This document shows positions 33,941-43,083 of a stretch of 64,000 nucleotides of DNA, piece after piece (within the stretch, counting starts at the first letter, position 1; each line of letters opens with the position of its first letter). Below the pieces are notes generated by a model, which did not search any database, was not told the DNA's origin, and worked only from the letters and a program-made list of their open reading frames with translations. The DNA comes from Halomonas sp. NO4 (GTDB taxonomy: Bacteria > Pseudomonadota > Gammaproteobacteria > Pseudomonadales > Halomonadaceae): positions 1 to 64,000 of the forward strand of contig NZ_WHMA01000003.1 in NCBI RefSeq assembly GCF_010994375.1. The letters are read 5' to 3'. The position numbers and the translations under genes were made by a program.

Positions 33941-34351
33941 CGTTGTTGTCCTCGCTTCGTTGCAGCGTTCGATGGGCGCTCGGCCCCCGGATCGTTTTTC
34001 CCATACCTTAGTTGAGAACGCCAGCTTTCCCCCTGGGGCGTGTTTCAGCGCTGTTTTGACTGTCCCACGCCGGTGAGGGATCAACGCTTGGCCTTGCTAG
34101 CATCCAGGGCGCTGCTCGACGTTGGAGACCCTCGATTGGTCTCCCCATCCCCGGATACCCGGATAGGGAGTAGCAGCACGCCGCCCGAGAATCGGTTACG
34201 CTAGGCGCGTCGTCACACAGCCGGCCACGCGGCCTTGCCCCGCACCCGCGCAGCCCAACCACAATACGACCGGCGCCCCTCCCCTGACAGCCCGACAACA
34301 CCTTACGCCCACGCCCCGCCGAGCAGCGGCCGGCTCGGAGAGTCTTGTCCC
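33941..34351. other. Divergent promoter region, 411 bases without a gene
   Basis: This gap separates the peptide operon (minus) and the GGDEF-EAL gene (plus) and should hold both promoters. It has a perfect 7-bp stem-loop, GGAGACC at 34134-34140 and GGTCTCC at 34148-34154, and a nearby GGATACCCGGATAGGG segment. No convincing -35/-10 pair, regulator box or coding similarity was recognised. Confidence 0.6.
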
Positions 34352-37180
34352 ATGCTGTCGTTCTTCAACCACCTGTCCCTGGAAGCCCGCTTCGTCATCG
34401 CCCTCGGCTTGCCGCTGGCAGCCCTGTTCTGGCTCGCCTTCTCGGGGGCCATCGAGCACCAGAAGCTGGCCGTGAACATGGCAGAGCTGGAGTCCCTCAC
34501 CCGCCTGGCCGTCGAGGCCGGTGAACTGGTTCATGCCCTTCAAGTCGAGCGCGGCATGAGCGCCGGGCTGCTCGGCAGCGCCGGGCGCCATTTCAGCGAA
34601 CGGATCGTCGTCGCGCGAGACGGGGTCGACCACCGGGTCACAGGGTTCATCGCGCATCTGGAAGCGGTCGACATCGACGCCCTCAGCACCCAGTCACAGC
34701 TGACGGAACAGGTGAACCACTATGCGCTGCCCCAGGAGAGGCTCCAGGTCGACAACCGCTACCTGAGCTTCCTGCGCGACTTCGAGTCCATCACCACGCT
34801 GTTCCAGGGTCTCGGTGCGCTGCGCCAGCGCACCGATGAGCTGGCCATCTCCAGCCAGGAGGCGGTGAGCCAATACACGCAGATCACCCGGCAGCTCAAT
34901 GCCCTGGTCGGTCGGCTCACGCACCTCACCGATGAGGGCCCCATCAACCGGCGCCTGGGCGCCTACCACGCCCTGCTGATGGCCAAGGAGCTGGCCGGTC
35001 TCGAGCGCGCGACGCTCTCCGACGCCCTGGCCGACTGGATGCTCTCGTCGAGTCAATATCGCCGGATGGTGCAGCTGAGCGGCGAGCAGACCGCCCACCT
35101 GGCGACCTTTCACAGCCTGGCCGCTGCCGACACCCGCGAGGACCTCCGGGCGGCGCTCGACCATCCCGAACGGCAGCCGCTGGAGGCCTTTCGCGAGCGC
35201 GTGCTCGACCGGCCGGCCATTGCCGCGCTGGGGGTCAGCCCCGAGCAGTGGTTCACCTGGCAGACCGCCAGGATCGAGGGCATCAAAGCGGTAGAGGATG
35301 GGCTGGCCAGCGATATCCTGGCCACGGCCCAGCGTCTGCAGGACGCGGCGCGCATCGACCTGGCCAAGTACCTGGCCGTGACGCTGCTGGTGGCGCTGGC
35401 CACGGTGGGGCTGTCGTTTCTGATCCTGCGCCACATCCAGGCGCGGCTGACGCTGGCTGCCAACGTCTTCCAGCACACCCAGGACGGCATCACGGTCACC
35501 GACCCCAGCGCCACGATCCTCGACCTCAACGACGCCTTCACCCGCATCACCGGCTATTCCCGCGACGAGGCCATCGGCCAGAACCCGCGCATCCTGCAGT
35601 CGGGCCGCCAGGACACTGCCTTCTACCAGGCGCTGTGGCGACAGCTGACCACCACCGGCTCCTGGCAGGGTGAGATCTGGAATCGCCGCAAGAACGGCGA
35701 AGTCTACGCGGAGCTCTTGACCATCAACGCCGTGCACGACGAGCGGGGCAAGCTGCAGAACTACGTGGCGGTCTTTTCCGACATCACCGATCGCGCCAGC
35801 GAGCACCAGCGCCAGCTGGAGCACAGCGCCTACCACGACCCGCTCACCGGGCTGCCCAACCGTATGCTGCTCAGCGACCGTCTCACCCAAGCCCTCGGCA
35901 CGAGTCGGCGCAGCGACAAGGCGCTGGTCGTGGTGGCCATCGACCTGGACGACTTCAAGGCGCTGAACGAGCGCTACGGGCACGCGCTGGGAGACCGCGC
36001 GTTGGAGCTGCTGGCCCAGCGTCTCAGGGCCACGCTGCGCGAGGGCGATACCCTGGCACGCCTGGGCGGCGACGAGTTCGTCGCCGTCATCGAGGAGCTG
36101 GCCACGGTCGCCGATGCCGAGCCCATTCTGCAGCGCCTGCGTCACGAGACGACGACCCCGCTGCAGATCGGCGATCTCCGGGTCAGCTGCTCGGCCAGCC
36201 TCGGCGCCACCGCCTTCCCCGAGGACAGCGGCGACGCCGATACCCTGTTGCGCCATGCCCACCAGGCACTGCACCAGGCCAAGCTCAACGGGCGTCAGCG
36301 CCTGCAGTGGTTCGATCCCCAGCAGGACCGCCAGCAGTCGGCCCAGTCACGGCTGGTGCAGCGGCTGGAAGCCGCCATGGCCAACCACGAGTTGACGCTG
36401 CATTACCAACCCAAGGTCGACCTGGGCACGGGACGGCTGATCGGGGTCGAGGCGCTGCTGCGCTGGCAGGACCCGCTGCGCGGGCTGGTGCCCCCCGGCG
36501 AGTTCCTGCCCACCATCGAGCAGCACCCCCTGTCGATCACCATCGGTCACTGGGTCATCGAGACGGCCCTGCGGCAAGTCGCGACCTGGCAGGACCAGGG
36601 GCTCCGGCTGACCGTCAGCGTCAACATCAACGCCCTGCAGCTTCAGCAGCCCGACTTCGTCGCCTCACTGCGCCGCCACCTGGCGTGCCACCCCGGGCTC
36701 GCCGCCAACTGCCTGGAGCTGGAGATCCTGGAGAGTGCCGCCATCGGCGACATCCAGCGCGCCGGCGAGGTGATCCGCGAGTGCCGAGCCCTCGGCGTCG
36801 GGGTGTCGCTCGACGATTTCGGCACCGGCTACGCGGCCCTCGAGTACCTCAAGTACCTGCCCGCCGAGCGCCTCAAGATCGACCGCACCTTCATCCACAA
36901 CATGCTCGACGACAGTGGCGACGAGGCCATCGTCAAGGGGATCATCGGGCTGGCCCGGGCCTTCGACTTCCAGGTAATCGCCGAAGGCGTGGAGACCCAG
37001 GCCCAGGGCTGCCGCCTCATCGAGCTGGGCTGCCGTGAGGCGCAGGGCTTCGGCATCGCCCGCCCCATGCCGGCCGAGGCACTGCTCGACTGGCATCGCC
37101 GGTGGGAGCCCCCGTCCCGCTGGCTTCAGGCCGGCTGTGACACGCCTCGGGAGGACCCCAGCCCGGTTGATCACGCCTGA
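34352..37180 (+). CDS. Nitrate/nitrite-sensor-domain GGDEF-EAL protein
   Basis: A 942-residue membrane protein controlling cyclic-di-GMP. It has a first helix (~14-32), a periplasmic NIT-type nitrate-sensing domain (~45-330, with VERGMSAGLLGSAGRHFSER), a second helix (~338-360), a PAS domain (~370-490, DGITVTDPSATILDLNDAFTRITGYS), GGDEF (~494-660; motif LGGDEF at ~571, no Arg-x-x-Asp inhibitory site seen immediately before it) and EAL (~669-920; EALLRW, LEILES, SLDDFGTGY, KIDRTFI and VIAEGVET all intact). Both cyclase and phosphodiesterase halves look catalytic. The NIT domain close to a nitrate-respiration cluster suggests nitrate sets biofilm or motility state (inference). ATG 34352 begins the first helix. 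Confidence 0.9.
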   Translation: MLSFFNHLSLEARFVIALGLPLAALFWLAFSGAIEHQKLAVNMAELESLTRLAVEAGELVHALQVERGMSAGLLGSAGRHFSERIVVARDGVDHRVTGFIAHLEAVDIDALSTQSQLTEQVNHYALPQERLQVDNRYLSFLRDFESITTLFQGLGALRQRTDELAISSQEAVSQYTQITRQLNALVGRLTHLTDEGPINRRLGAYHALLMAKELAGLERATLSDALADWMLSSSQYRRMVQLSGEQTAHLATFHSLAAADTREDLRAALDHPERQPLEAFRERVLDRPAIAALGVSPEQWFTWQTARIEGIKAVEDGLASDILATAQRLQDAARIDLAKYLAVTLLVALATVGLSFLILRHIQARLTLAANVFQHTQDGITVTDPSATILDLNDAFTRITGYSRDEAIGQNPRILQSGRQDTAFYQALWRQLTTTGSWQGEIWNRRKNGEVYAELLTINAVHDERGKLQNYVAVFSDITDRASEHQRQLEHSAYHDPLTGLPNRMLLSDRLTQALGTSRRSDKALVVVAIDLDDFKALNERYGHALGDRALELLAQRLRATLREGDTLARLGGDEFVAVIEELATVADAEPILQRLRHETTTPLQIGDLRVSCSASLGATAFPEDSGDADTLLRHAHQALHQAKLNGRQRLQWFDPQQDRQQSAQSRLVQRLEAAMANHELTLHYQPKVDLGTGRLIGVEALLRWQDPLRGLVPPGEFLPTIEQHPLSITIGHWVIETALRQVATWQDQGLRLTVSVNINALQLQQPDFVASLRRHLACHPGLAANCLELEILESAAIGDIQRAGEVIRECRALGVGVSLDDFGTGYAALEYLKYLPAERLKIDRTFIHNMLDDSGDEAIVKGIIGLARAFDFQVIAEGVETQAQGCRLIELGCREAQGFGIARPMPAEALLDWHRRWEPPSRWLQAGCDTPREDPSPVDHA

Positions 37181-37227
37181 CGGTGCCGAAATACTGGCCG
37201 GCAGGCCACCGTCTGGAGGAAGCGCCG

Positions 37228-37683
37228 ATGATGCTGCTGGAAACCCGTGTCGCCCGGGAGTGGGTCGACTACAACGGCCACATGAACGACGCCGAATATG
37301 CCCGGGTCTTCTCCCTGGCGGTGGAGGCGCTCATGGACCGAATCGGCCTGGATACCGCCGGGCGCGAGCACCACGGCTACACCCTCTACACCCTGGAGAC
37401 CCACCTCTGCTATCGCCGCGAGGCCCACGAGGGCCAGACGCTCAGGGTGGACGTCACCCTGCTCGACCGCGACGCCAAGCGCCTGCATGTCTTCTTCGCC
37501 CTGCGCGACGACACGGACCGACTGCTGGCCACCAGCGAGCAGATGCTGATGGGCATCGACAGCGAAGCCGTGCGCCCGGCCCCCTTCCCGGCGCCGGTGG
37601 CCGAGGCGGTTGCGGCGCTGCCCCGGGCCGCGGCCGACGCCTGGCCGGAGTTGGCCGGGCGCACCATCGGCATCCGGCGCTGA
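37228..37683 (+). CDS. Acyl-CoA thioesterase, 4HBT/hot-dog family
   Basis: A 151-residue hot-dog thioesterase. The catalytic region is REWVDYNGHMNDAEYARVFS (residues ~10-29), with Asp/Asn next to YNGHMN as in 4-hydroxybenzoyl-CoA and betainyl-CoA-type thioesterases. THLCYRREAHEGQTLRVDVTLLD is the central strand-helix. It hydrolyses an acyl-CoA to the free acid. GGAGG lies 8 bases before ATG 37228. No linked degradation operon is present, so the substrate is open; the YNGHMND variant is common in carnitine-derived betainyl-CoA enzymes. Confidence 0.85.
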   Translation: MMLLETRVAREWVDYNGHMNDAEYARVFSLAVEALMDRIGLDTAGREHHGYTLYTLETHLCYRREAHEGQTLRVDVTLLDRDAKRLHVFFALRDDTDRLLATSEQMLMGIDSEAVRPAPFPAPVAEAVAALPRAAADAWPELAGRTIGIRR

Positions 37684-37692
37684 ACGGCGCCG

Positions 37693-38460
37693 CTACAGCT
37701 GGCGTCGCCAGCGGCTCTCCAGGGTCTCGGGCTCGGTGGGCCCGTAGTGGGCACGGGCGTGACCGCCGTAGTGGGCCCACAGCTGGTCGCCGAAGTCGTA
37801 GTGCCACCATTCGCTGGGCAGGTTGGTGAAGCCCTGCTCGGCCATGGCATGGTAGAGCAGCCGGCGCCCGTCGCGGGCTCGGCGCTGCGCCTCGCTGGGG
37901 GCGTCGAGGCGCTCCAGGTGCGCGCTGTGGGAGGCCGCCGTGGCCTCGTCGAACAGCGAGCCCATGTCGAGCATCAGGCCGTCGGCGTCGTATAGGGTCA
38001 CGTCCACCGCGCCGCCGGTGAGGTGCGGGCTCGGCGCGGCCGGGTCGCGGCTGGGCAGGGCGACGAACTCGCGGGTGCGCGCCAGCAGGGCCGCCTCGTC
38101 GAGGTCCGGGTGCTTGTCGTGCAGCGTCTCGTGAAGGGTGTCGAAGAGGTACTGCTGCACCCGCCAGGGGCGCCAGCCATCCAGTACCACCAGGCCGAGC
38201 CCGGCCGGCAGCGAGCGGGCGGCGGCCAGCAGGCGGCGGTAGACGCCCTCGCGCACGTAGCACTCCGCCACCGCGCCGGGAACGCCCAGGCGGGCGTAGG
38301 CGGGAAACGCCCGGAGCGGCTCGGGCGCCAGGCTCAGCGGCACCAGCGGCTCGTCGCGGGCATCGATGGGCAGGCGGGAGAGCGCCTCCCAGCGCGGCTC
38401 CGCCAGGGCGGGAATCGGAGTGCGGCAGCGGGGGTCTGGCGGGAGATCGAACGGGGTCAT
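37693..38460 (-). CDS. D-alanyl-D-alanine dipeptidase (VanX family)
   Basis: A 255-residue zinc peptidase that cleaves D-Ala-D-Ala. The SxHxxGxAxD motif reads SPHLTGGAVD, giving zinc ligands H146 and D153, and the second site EWWHYDFG gives catalytic E217 and ligand H220. VVLDGWRPWRVQQYLF holds the substrate Arg. In a non-resistant Gram-negative the role is probably peptidoglycan-stem recycling or D-Ala nutrition, as with DdpX, and not vancomycin resistance. Convergent with the thioesterase gene; 47 bases downstream of moaA. Confidence 0.92.
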   Translation of the reverse strand: MTPFDLPPDPRCRTPIPALAEPRWEALSRLPIDARDEPLVPLSLAPEPLRAFPAYARLGVPGAVAECYVREGVYRRLLAAARSLPAGLGLVVLDGWRPWRVQQYLFDTLHETLHDKHPDLDEAALLARTREFVALPSRDPAAPSPHLTGGAVDVTLYDADGLMLDMGSLFDEATAASHSAHLERLDAPSEAQRRARDGRRLLYHAMAEQGFTNLPSEWWHYDFGDQLWAHYGGHARAHYGPTEPETLESRWRRQL

Positions 38461-38507
38461 GAGGCTTCCTTCACTGGCAACGCCATCCCCTCACGTTACC
38501 CCAGTGT

Positions 38508-39515
38508 TCAGCCCCCGGTCATGTTCATGAAGCGCACCACCTGCACCTCGCCATCGGTGGTGAAGTGGTGGCGCTCGGGCTTCTTCGCCATGGCGGCGAC
38601 GATGGCCGCCTTGAGGCGCGCGGTGTCGCCGGGATGGCGACGCAGCACCGCGCGCAGGTCGACGGAGTGCTCGTTGCCCAGGCACAGCAGCAATCGCCCC
38701 TCGGCGGTGACTCGCACGCGGTTGCAGGCGCCGCAGAAGTCATGGCTGTGCGGCGAGATGAAGCCGACCCGCGAATCGCTGTCGGCCATGCGGTAGTAGC
38801 GCGAGGGCCCCAGGGTGCTCTCGGTGGTGGGTACCAGCGGGTAGCGGGATTCAATACGCTCGCGCACCTCGTCGCTGGAACAGAAGGTCTCGGCGCGGTC
38901 GTGGCCGATCGCCTGGCCCAGCGGCATCTCCTCGATAAAGCTGATGTCGACGTTCTCCGCCCGGGCAAAATCCACCAGGTCGAGAATCTCGTCGTCGTTG
39001 CGACCCTTGAGGATCACCGCGTTGAGCTTCAGGCGCGCGAAGCCGGCGTCGCGCGCCGCGCGGATGCCGTCGATCACCCGGGGGAGCTCGCCGGTGCGGG
39101 TCAGCGCCCGGAAGCGCACGGGATCGAGGGTGTCGAGGCTGATGTTGAGGCGTTCAAGGCCACCCTCACGCAGGGCCCGGGCGTGTTTTACCAGGCCGGC
39201 GCCGTTGGTGGTCATGGCGAAGTCGGCAAGTCCCGGCAGGGCGCCGACCTTTTCCACCAGGGTCTCGATGCCGCGGCGCACCAGCGGCTCGCCGCCGGTC
39301 AGCCGGATCTTCTCCACGCCAAGCTCGACGAAGGCGGCGCACAGCGTGGCCATCTCCTCCAGGGTGAGCACCTGGGCGCGCGGCAGGAAGGTCATCTCCT
39401 CGGCCATGCAATAGACGCAGCGGAAGTCGCAGCGGTCGGTGACCGAGAGACGCAGGTAGCGCACGGTGCGGCCGAAGCCGTCGACCAGGGCGGGCTCGCG
39501 AGAATTCGAGGGCAT
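38508..39515 (-). CDS. moaA: GTP 3',8-cyclase MoaA (molybdopterin synthesis)
   Basis: A 335-residue radical-SAM enzyme, the first step of molybdopterin synthesis from GTP. The SAM cluster is C29-x3-C33-x2-C36 (RCDFRCVYC), the second cluster Cys lie in [22 protein letters not shown] (core [10 protein letters not shown]), and the chain ends in the MoaA-specific Gly-Gly (MTGG). [12 protein letters not shown] is the SAM-binding strand. It lies downstream of the Crp/Fnr gene in the molybdenum-cofactor and nar cluster, and supplies NarG's Mo-bisMGD. Confidence 0.96.
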   Translation of the reverse strand: MPSNSREPALVDGFGRTVRYLRLSVTDRCDFRCVYCMAEEMTFLPRAQVLTLEEMATLCAAFVELGVEKIRLTGGEPLVRRGIETLVEKVGALPGLADFAMTTNGAGLVKHARALREGGLERLNISLDTLDPVRFRALTRTGELPRVIDGIRAARDAGFARLKLNAVILKGRNDDEILDLVDFARAENVDISFIEEMPLGQAIGHDRAETFCSSDEVRERIESRYPLVPTTESTLGPSRYYRMADSDSRVGFISPHSHDFCGACNRVRVTAEGRLLLCLGNEHSVDLRAVLRRHPGDTARLKAAIVAAMAKKPERHHFTTDGEVQVVRFMNMTGG

Positions 39516-39551
39516 GCGCCTTCCTTACTGGGCGGGCGACGACAGCAGCCG

Positions 39552-40295
39552 TCAGTCGTCGGTGAGCATGATGTCGCGCAGCTTCTGCTCGTCGAGCACC
39601 GTGAGCCGCTGGCGGTCGATGTTGATGGCGCCGCTGTCGCGCAGCTTGGCGAGCAGCCGCGACAGGGTCTCCGGCGTCATGGCGAGCTGGGCGGCGAGCC
39701 AGCGCTTGGGGATCGACAGGCGCACCACCCGCGGGCTCTTGCTGCGCCCGGCCGGCAGCTGACGCAGGATGTAGCTGACCAGCCGCGACATGGCATCGGC
39801 CTGGGTGAGCAGCGCCAGATCCTCCAGGCGCTCGGTGAGCTCCAGCGCCAGGCGGCTCATGAACTCGGCGCGGCACTCCGGCTGGCGGTCCATGATCTCG
39901 CGGCAGCGCAACGCGGGGATGGCCAGCACATGGGTGCGCCGCAGCGCCTCGGCCGAATAGAGATAGATACCGCCGCGCGACACCATGCTCAGCTCGCCGA
40001 GGGTGCCGCCGCGCTCCACGCAGCGGATGGTGGCCAGGCGCCCGTCGCCGGCGCTGCGCGCCAGGCGCACGGCGCCGTTGATCACGATGTAGAGCCAGTG
40101 CGCCGGCGCATCCTGGCGAAACAGCCACTCGCGGTTCTTCAGCGTCTTGAGTTCGGAATCCTCGAGCAGCGCGGTCACCTCGTCCTCGTCGAGCGCACCG
40201 AGCCAGGGCACACCCTGCACCAGCTCGCGCAGCTGCTTGGGCTTGAACAGCAGCTCAGACGAGGAACTGTCCGCCGGGCAGATAGGGGTAGTCAT
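39552..40295 (-). CDS. Crp/Fnr-family regulator of the nar/mo cluster (DNR-like)
   Basis: A 247-residue regulator: cyclic-nucleotide-type sensor domain (~25-145), a dimer helix (~150-180) and a Crp winged helix (~190-240, with IPKRWLAAQLAMTPETLSRLLAKLRDSGAI; core LAAQLAMTPETLSRLLAKL). Only one Cys (residue ~6) lies in the N-terminal part, so it cannot bind the FNR oxygen-sensing 4Fe-4S cluster. Heme-based DNR or redox-insensitive NarR-type sensing of NO or nitrite is likelier (inference). ATG 40295 follows AGGAAGGA; an earlier ATG at 40310 is too far. It overlaps the moeA stop by 41 bases. Confidence 0.88.
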   Translation of the reverse strand: MTTPICPADSSSSELLFKPKQLRELVQGVPWLGALDEDEVTALLEDSELKTLKNREWLFRQDAPAHWLYIVINGAVRLARSAGDGRLATIRCVERGGTLGELSMVSRGGIYLYSAEALRRTHVLAIPALRCREIMDRQPECRAEFMSRLALELTERLEDLALLTQADAMSRLVSYILRQLPAGRSKSPRVVRLSIPKRWLAAQLAMTPETLSRLLAKLRDSGAINIDRQRLTVLDEQKLRDIMLTDD

Positions 40296-41505
40296 GTCCT
40301 TCCTCCACATCGTTATCGGCAGCCATCAATAGATAGCCATGGGCCTGGCTGGCTGCCCGCAACATGTGGGACCCCTGCCCGCCAGCCAGATGCGCGACCG
40401 GATGGCCGCCCTGCCAGTCGAGTACCACGCGCAGGAGCTCGGTGCGGCCCGGCGCACCACGCCGCGCGAACCCGGCGCGCACGGGGAAGCGTTCGAGCGG
40501 CCCCACCGTGCGCCCCTGGCAACCGTGGACGAAGGGCAGCGCCAGCAGCTGCCAGCTCACCAGCGAGGCCACCGGGTTGCCCGGCAGACCGATCAGCGGC
40601 ACGCCCTCCGGGGTGCCGTCGTCCAGGTAGCCGAAGGCGAACGGCTTGCCCGGCTTGATCGCCACGCCGTGGAAGACCAGCCCGCCCAGCTGCTCGAGCA
40701 CCGGGCGTACGTGATCTTCCTCGCCCACCGAGACGCCGCCGGTGCACAGCACCAGGTCGGCGCCGTCACGGGCGCAGACCAGGGCGTCGTGCAGCGCCGC
40801 CGGGGTGTCGGCGACGATGCCCAGATCGATCACCTCGCAGTGCGCCTGGGCGAGCAGAGCCTGCAGCATCACCCGATTGCTGTTGTATACCCGACCGGAT
40901 TCGTAGGGTATACCGGGTTCGATCAGTTCGTCACCCGTTGACAACAGCGCCACCCGCAAGCGCGGGCGCAGCGCCACCTCGGCGATGCCTTGACTCGCCA
41001 GCATGGCCAGTGCCGCAGCATCGAGGAGCGTGCCCGCCGGCAGCAAGCGCTCGCCGGCGCGATATTCCTCGCCGCGGCGTCGGACATTGGCCCCCGGCAG
41101 CGCCTCGCCAGCGACTCGGATCCGCTGCGCCGCGTCGCGCGTCACCCGCTCCTGGGGCACCACGCAGTCGGCCCCCTCGGGCACCGGCGCGCCGGTGAAG
41201 ATGCGCGCGCAGCCGCCCTCGGGCAGCGTCGTCACGCCCGCCCCCGCTGGCACCCGCAGCGCCACCGGCAGCCCCGTCTCGCCGGCCGCAACCAGCTCGG
41301 CAAGCCGCAGGGCATAGCCGTCCATGGCGCTGTTGTCGATGCCGGGCATGTCGAGCTGGGCGACCACGTCGCGGGCCAGCACCCGCCCCGCCGCTTGCGC
41401 CAGCGGGACGTGTTCCTCGCCGGTGAGCGGCTCGGCGGCGGCGATCAGGCGAGCGCGGGCGACGTCGAGATCGAGCAGGCCAGTGGCGAGCGTGGCACAG
41501 CTCAT
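40255..41505 (-). CDS. moeA: Molybdopterin molybdenumtransferase MoeA
   Basis: A 416-residue MoeA that inserts molybdate into adenylylated molybdopterin. N-terminal domain LDVARARLIAAAEPL, the dimer-forming MPGIDNSAMDGYALR (~59-73), RIFTGAPVPEGADCVVPQE, the catalytic core STGDEL and LCTGGVSVGEEDHVRPVLEQ, and the C-terminal PGNPVASLVSWQL. The start at 41505 overlaps the moaB stop (ATGA at 41502-41505). It works with MoaB or MogA from the neighbouring gene. Confidence 0.95.
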   Translation of the reverse strand: MSCATLATGLLDLDVARARLIAAAEPLTGEEHVPLAQAAGRVLARDVVAQLDMPGIDNSAMDGYALRLAELVAAGETGLPVALRVPAGAGVTTLPEGGCARIFTGAPVPEGADCVVPQERVTRDAAQRIRVAGEALPGANVRRRGEEYRAGERLLPAGTLLDAAALAMLASQGIAEVALRPRLRVALLSTGDELIEPGIPYESGRVYNSNRVMLQALLAQAHCEVIDLGIVADTPAALHDALVCARDGADLVLCTGGVSVGEEDHVRPVLEQLGGLVFHGVAIKPGKPFAFGYLDDGTPEGVPLIGLPGNPVASLVSWQLLALPFVHGCQGRTVGPLERFPVRAGFARRGAPGRTELLRVVLDWQGGHPVAHLAGGQGSHMLRAASQAHGYLLMAADNDVEEGHDYPYLPGGQFLV

Positions 41506-42086
41506 GCGCGCACTCCTTGACCATGGTCAGGCGCCGCTTTCCCCTCGCGCGGGGCACAGGCGGGCTGTTCGGGCAACACCATGGCCACGAAGTTGCAGGG
41601 CCCGGTGCGCGCATCCAGCTGCTCGGCGAGGATGCCATCCCAGGCGGTGGAGCAGGCCTTGGGGGAGCCCGGCATGGCGAAGATCAGGGTACGGTTGGCC
41701 ACCCCGCCCACGGCGCGGGACTGGATGGTGGAGGTGCCGATGCTGGCGAGCGACAGGTGGCGGAACAATTCGCCGTAACCCTCCACGGCCTTGTCGAACA
41801 GCGGCAAGAGCGCCTCGGGCGTGGTGTCGCGAGGCGTGAAGCCGGTTCCGCCGTTGACCAGGATCACCTGAATGTCGTCGCGCACCACCCATTGGGAAAC
41901 CGCTGCACGGATGCGATAGACGTCGTCGGGCACGATACGCCGCTCGACCAGGGCATGGCCGGCCTCGGTCAGTCGTTCGCTGAGCAGGTCGCCGCTGCCG
42001 TCGCGGTCATAGCCACGGGTATCGGATACGGTTAGCACGGCAATGCCGAGCGGTACGAAAGACGCATCGGCGTGGACATGGGCCAT
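41502..42086 (-). CDS. moaB: Molybdopterin adenylyltransferase-type protein MoaB/MogA
   Basis: A 194-residue MoaB/MogA protein that adenylylates molybdopterin ahead of MoeA. The domain begins LGIAVLTVSDTRGYDRDGSGDLL, and its active loop is NGGTGFTPRDTTPEALLPLFDKAVEGYGELFR (core VNGGTGFTPRDTTPEAL), ending AMPGSPKACSTAWDGILAEQ. The length exceeds E. coli MoaB (~170) by an acidic tail. The start is 10 bases after the parvulin stop. Confidence 0.93.
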   Translation of the reverse strand: MAHVHADASFVPLGIAVLTVSDTRGYDRDGSGDLLSERLTEAGHALVERRIVPDDVYRIRAAVSQWVVRDDIQVILVNGGTGFTPRDTTPEALLPLFDKAVEGYGELFRHLSLASIGTSTIQSRAVGGVANRTLIFAMPGSPKACSTAWDGILAEQLDARTGPCNFVAMVLPEQPACAPREGKAAPDHGQGVRA

Positions 42087-42096
42087 GGAATCTCTC

Positions 42097-42918
42097 CTAT
42101 TGCATCAATGAACCGGCGGCATCGTCGTCGAGTTCGATCCCCTCGACACCGATCTCCGCTTCCAGCGCCAGCAGGTAGTGGCGCAGCGCCCGCCGCGTGG
42201 CCTGCTCGCGCAGGGTGTGGCGTACCCTTTCGACGACCGCTTCGAAGGGTAGCTGACGCCCTTCGGCGCGGGCGTCGATGCTGACCAGGTGCCAGCCATA
42301 GCGCGAGGCGAGCGGGCGCTCGTGCAGCCCCTCCGGCAGGTGTTGCAGGGCGCGGTCGAGCTCGGCCACGGTCTGCCCCGACGCCAGCCAGCCCAGCTCG
42401 CCGCCCTCGTCCTTCGAAGGGCAGGCCGAATAGCGCTGGGCGAACTCGGTGAGGCGCTCCGGCACCGTCTGAAGCGTTTCGAGCAGGCTCACGCCCTGGC
42501 GGTACTGAGCGTCGCGAGCCTCGGCGTCGTCCGGTGCCGCAGGCAGCAGAATATGCCGCACCGCCAGCCGGGTGGGTTCGCTGAAGCGTGCCGGATCGGC
42601 GTCATAGAAGCGTCGGCAATCCGCCTCCGCGGGTTCCGGCACGTCCAGCTCCTGCTCCAGCAGGACCGCAATGGCCGCCTCGTTGTCGCCCTCGTCCGCG
42701 GCGACGTCGGCCACCAGCCCCCGCTCCACCGCGCGCCGCCGCAGCAGCTCGCGCACCACCAGGGCACGCGCGGCCTGCAACTGCGCCTCGCCGGCGCTGG
42801 ACGCCGGGTGGTACTGCATTTCGTGGGCGATGTCTGCCTCGCCGATGGCGGTCTCGCCGACCCGGATGGGCGGTGGCGTGGCCCCTCCGGGAATCTGTTC
42901 GATCTCGATCATTTGCAT
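42097..42918 (-). CDS. NifM/PpiC-like peptidyl-prolyl isomerase of the nar cluster
   Basis: A 273-residue parvulin with a helical N-terminal arm (~20-110; ALVVRELLRRRAVERGL) and a rotamase domain (~115-215): LAVRHILLPAAPDDAEARDA, FAQRYSACPSKDEGGELGWLASGQ and LASRYGWHLVSIDAR. No signal peptide, so it acts in the cytoplasm. A gene of this kind follows narGHJI in Pseudomonas aeruginosa and is proposed to help NarGH folding or cofactor loading. Located between narI and the molybdopterin genes. Confidence 0.9.
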   Translation of the reverse strand: MQMIEIEQIPGGATPPPIRVGETAIGEADIAHEMQYHPASSAGEAQLQAARALVVRELLRRRAVERGLVADVAADEGDNEAAIAVLLEQELDVPEPAEADCRRFYDADPARFSEPTRLAVRHILLPAAPDDAEARDAQYRQGVSLLETLQTVPERLTEFAQRYSACPSKDEGGELGWLASGQTVAELDRALQHLPEGLHERPLASRYGWHLVSIDARAEGRQLPFEAVVERVRHTLREQATRRALRHYLLALEAEIGVEGIELDDDAAGSLMQ

Positions 42919-43083
42919 GATGATGGCTCCTTGGAGCGCATGAGCTGTCCCCTCGAGGGCGCCGGGGACAGGTCGTAGAGGGGGTCCTATGCCAGGGATG
43001 GCATCGGTAGCGCCCAGGGATGGGTTTACAGCGCCCCCTCGTAGACCTGCCGCCGGGAAAGCCCGACCCAGTACGGCTTCGAC

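Noticed and set aside
34235..34351. An N-terminal extension of the GGDEF-EAL protein from 34235
   Set aside because: The extra 39 residues are Pro/Arg-rich, unlike a membrane-sensor start. The ATG at 34352 lies right before the first helix.
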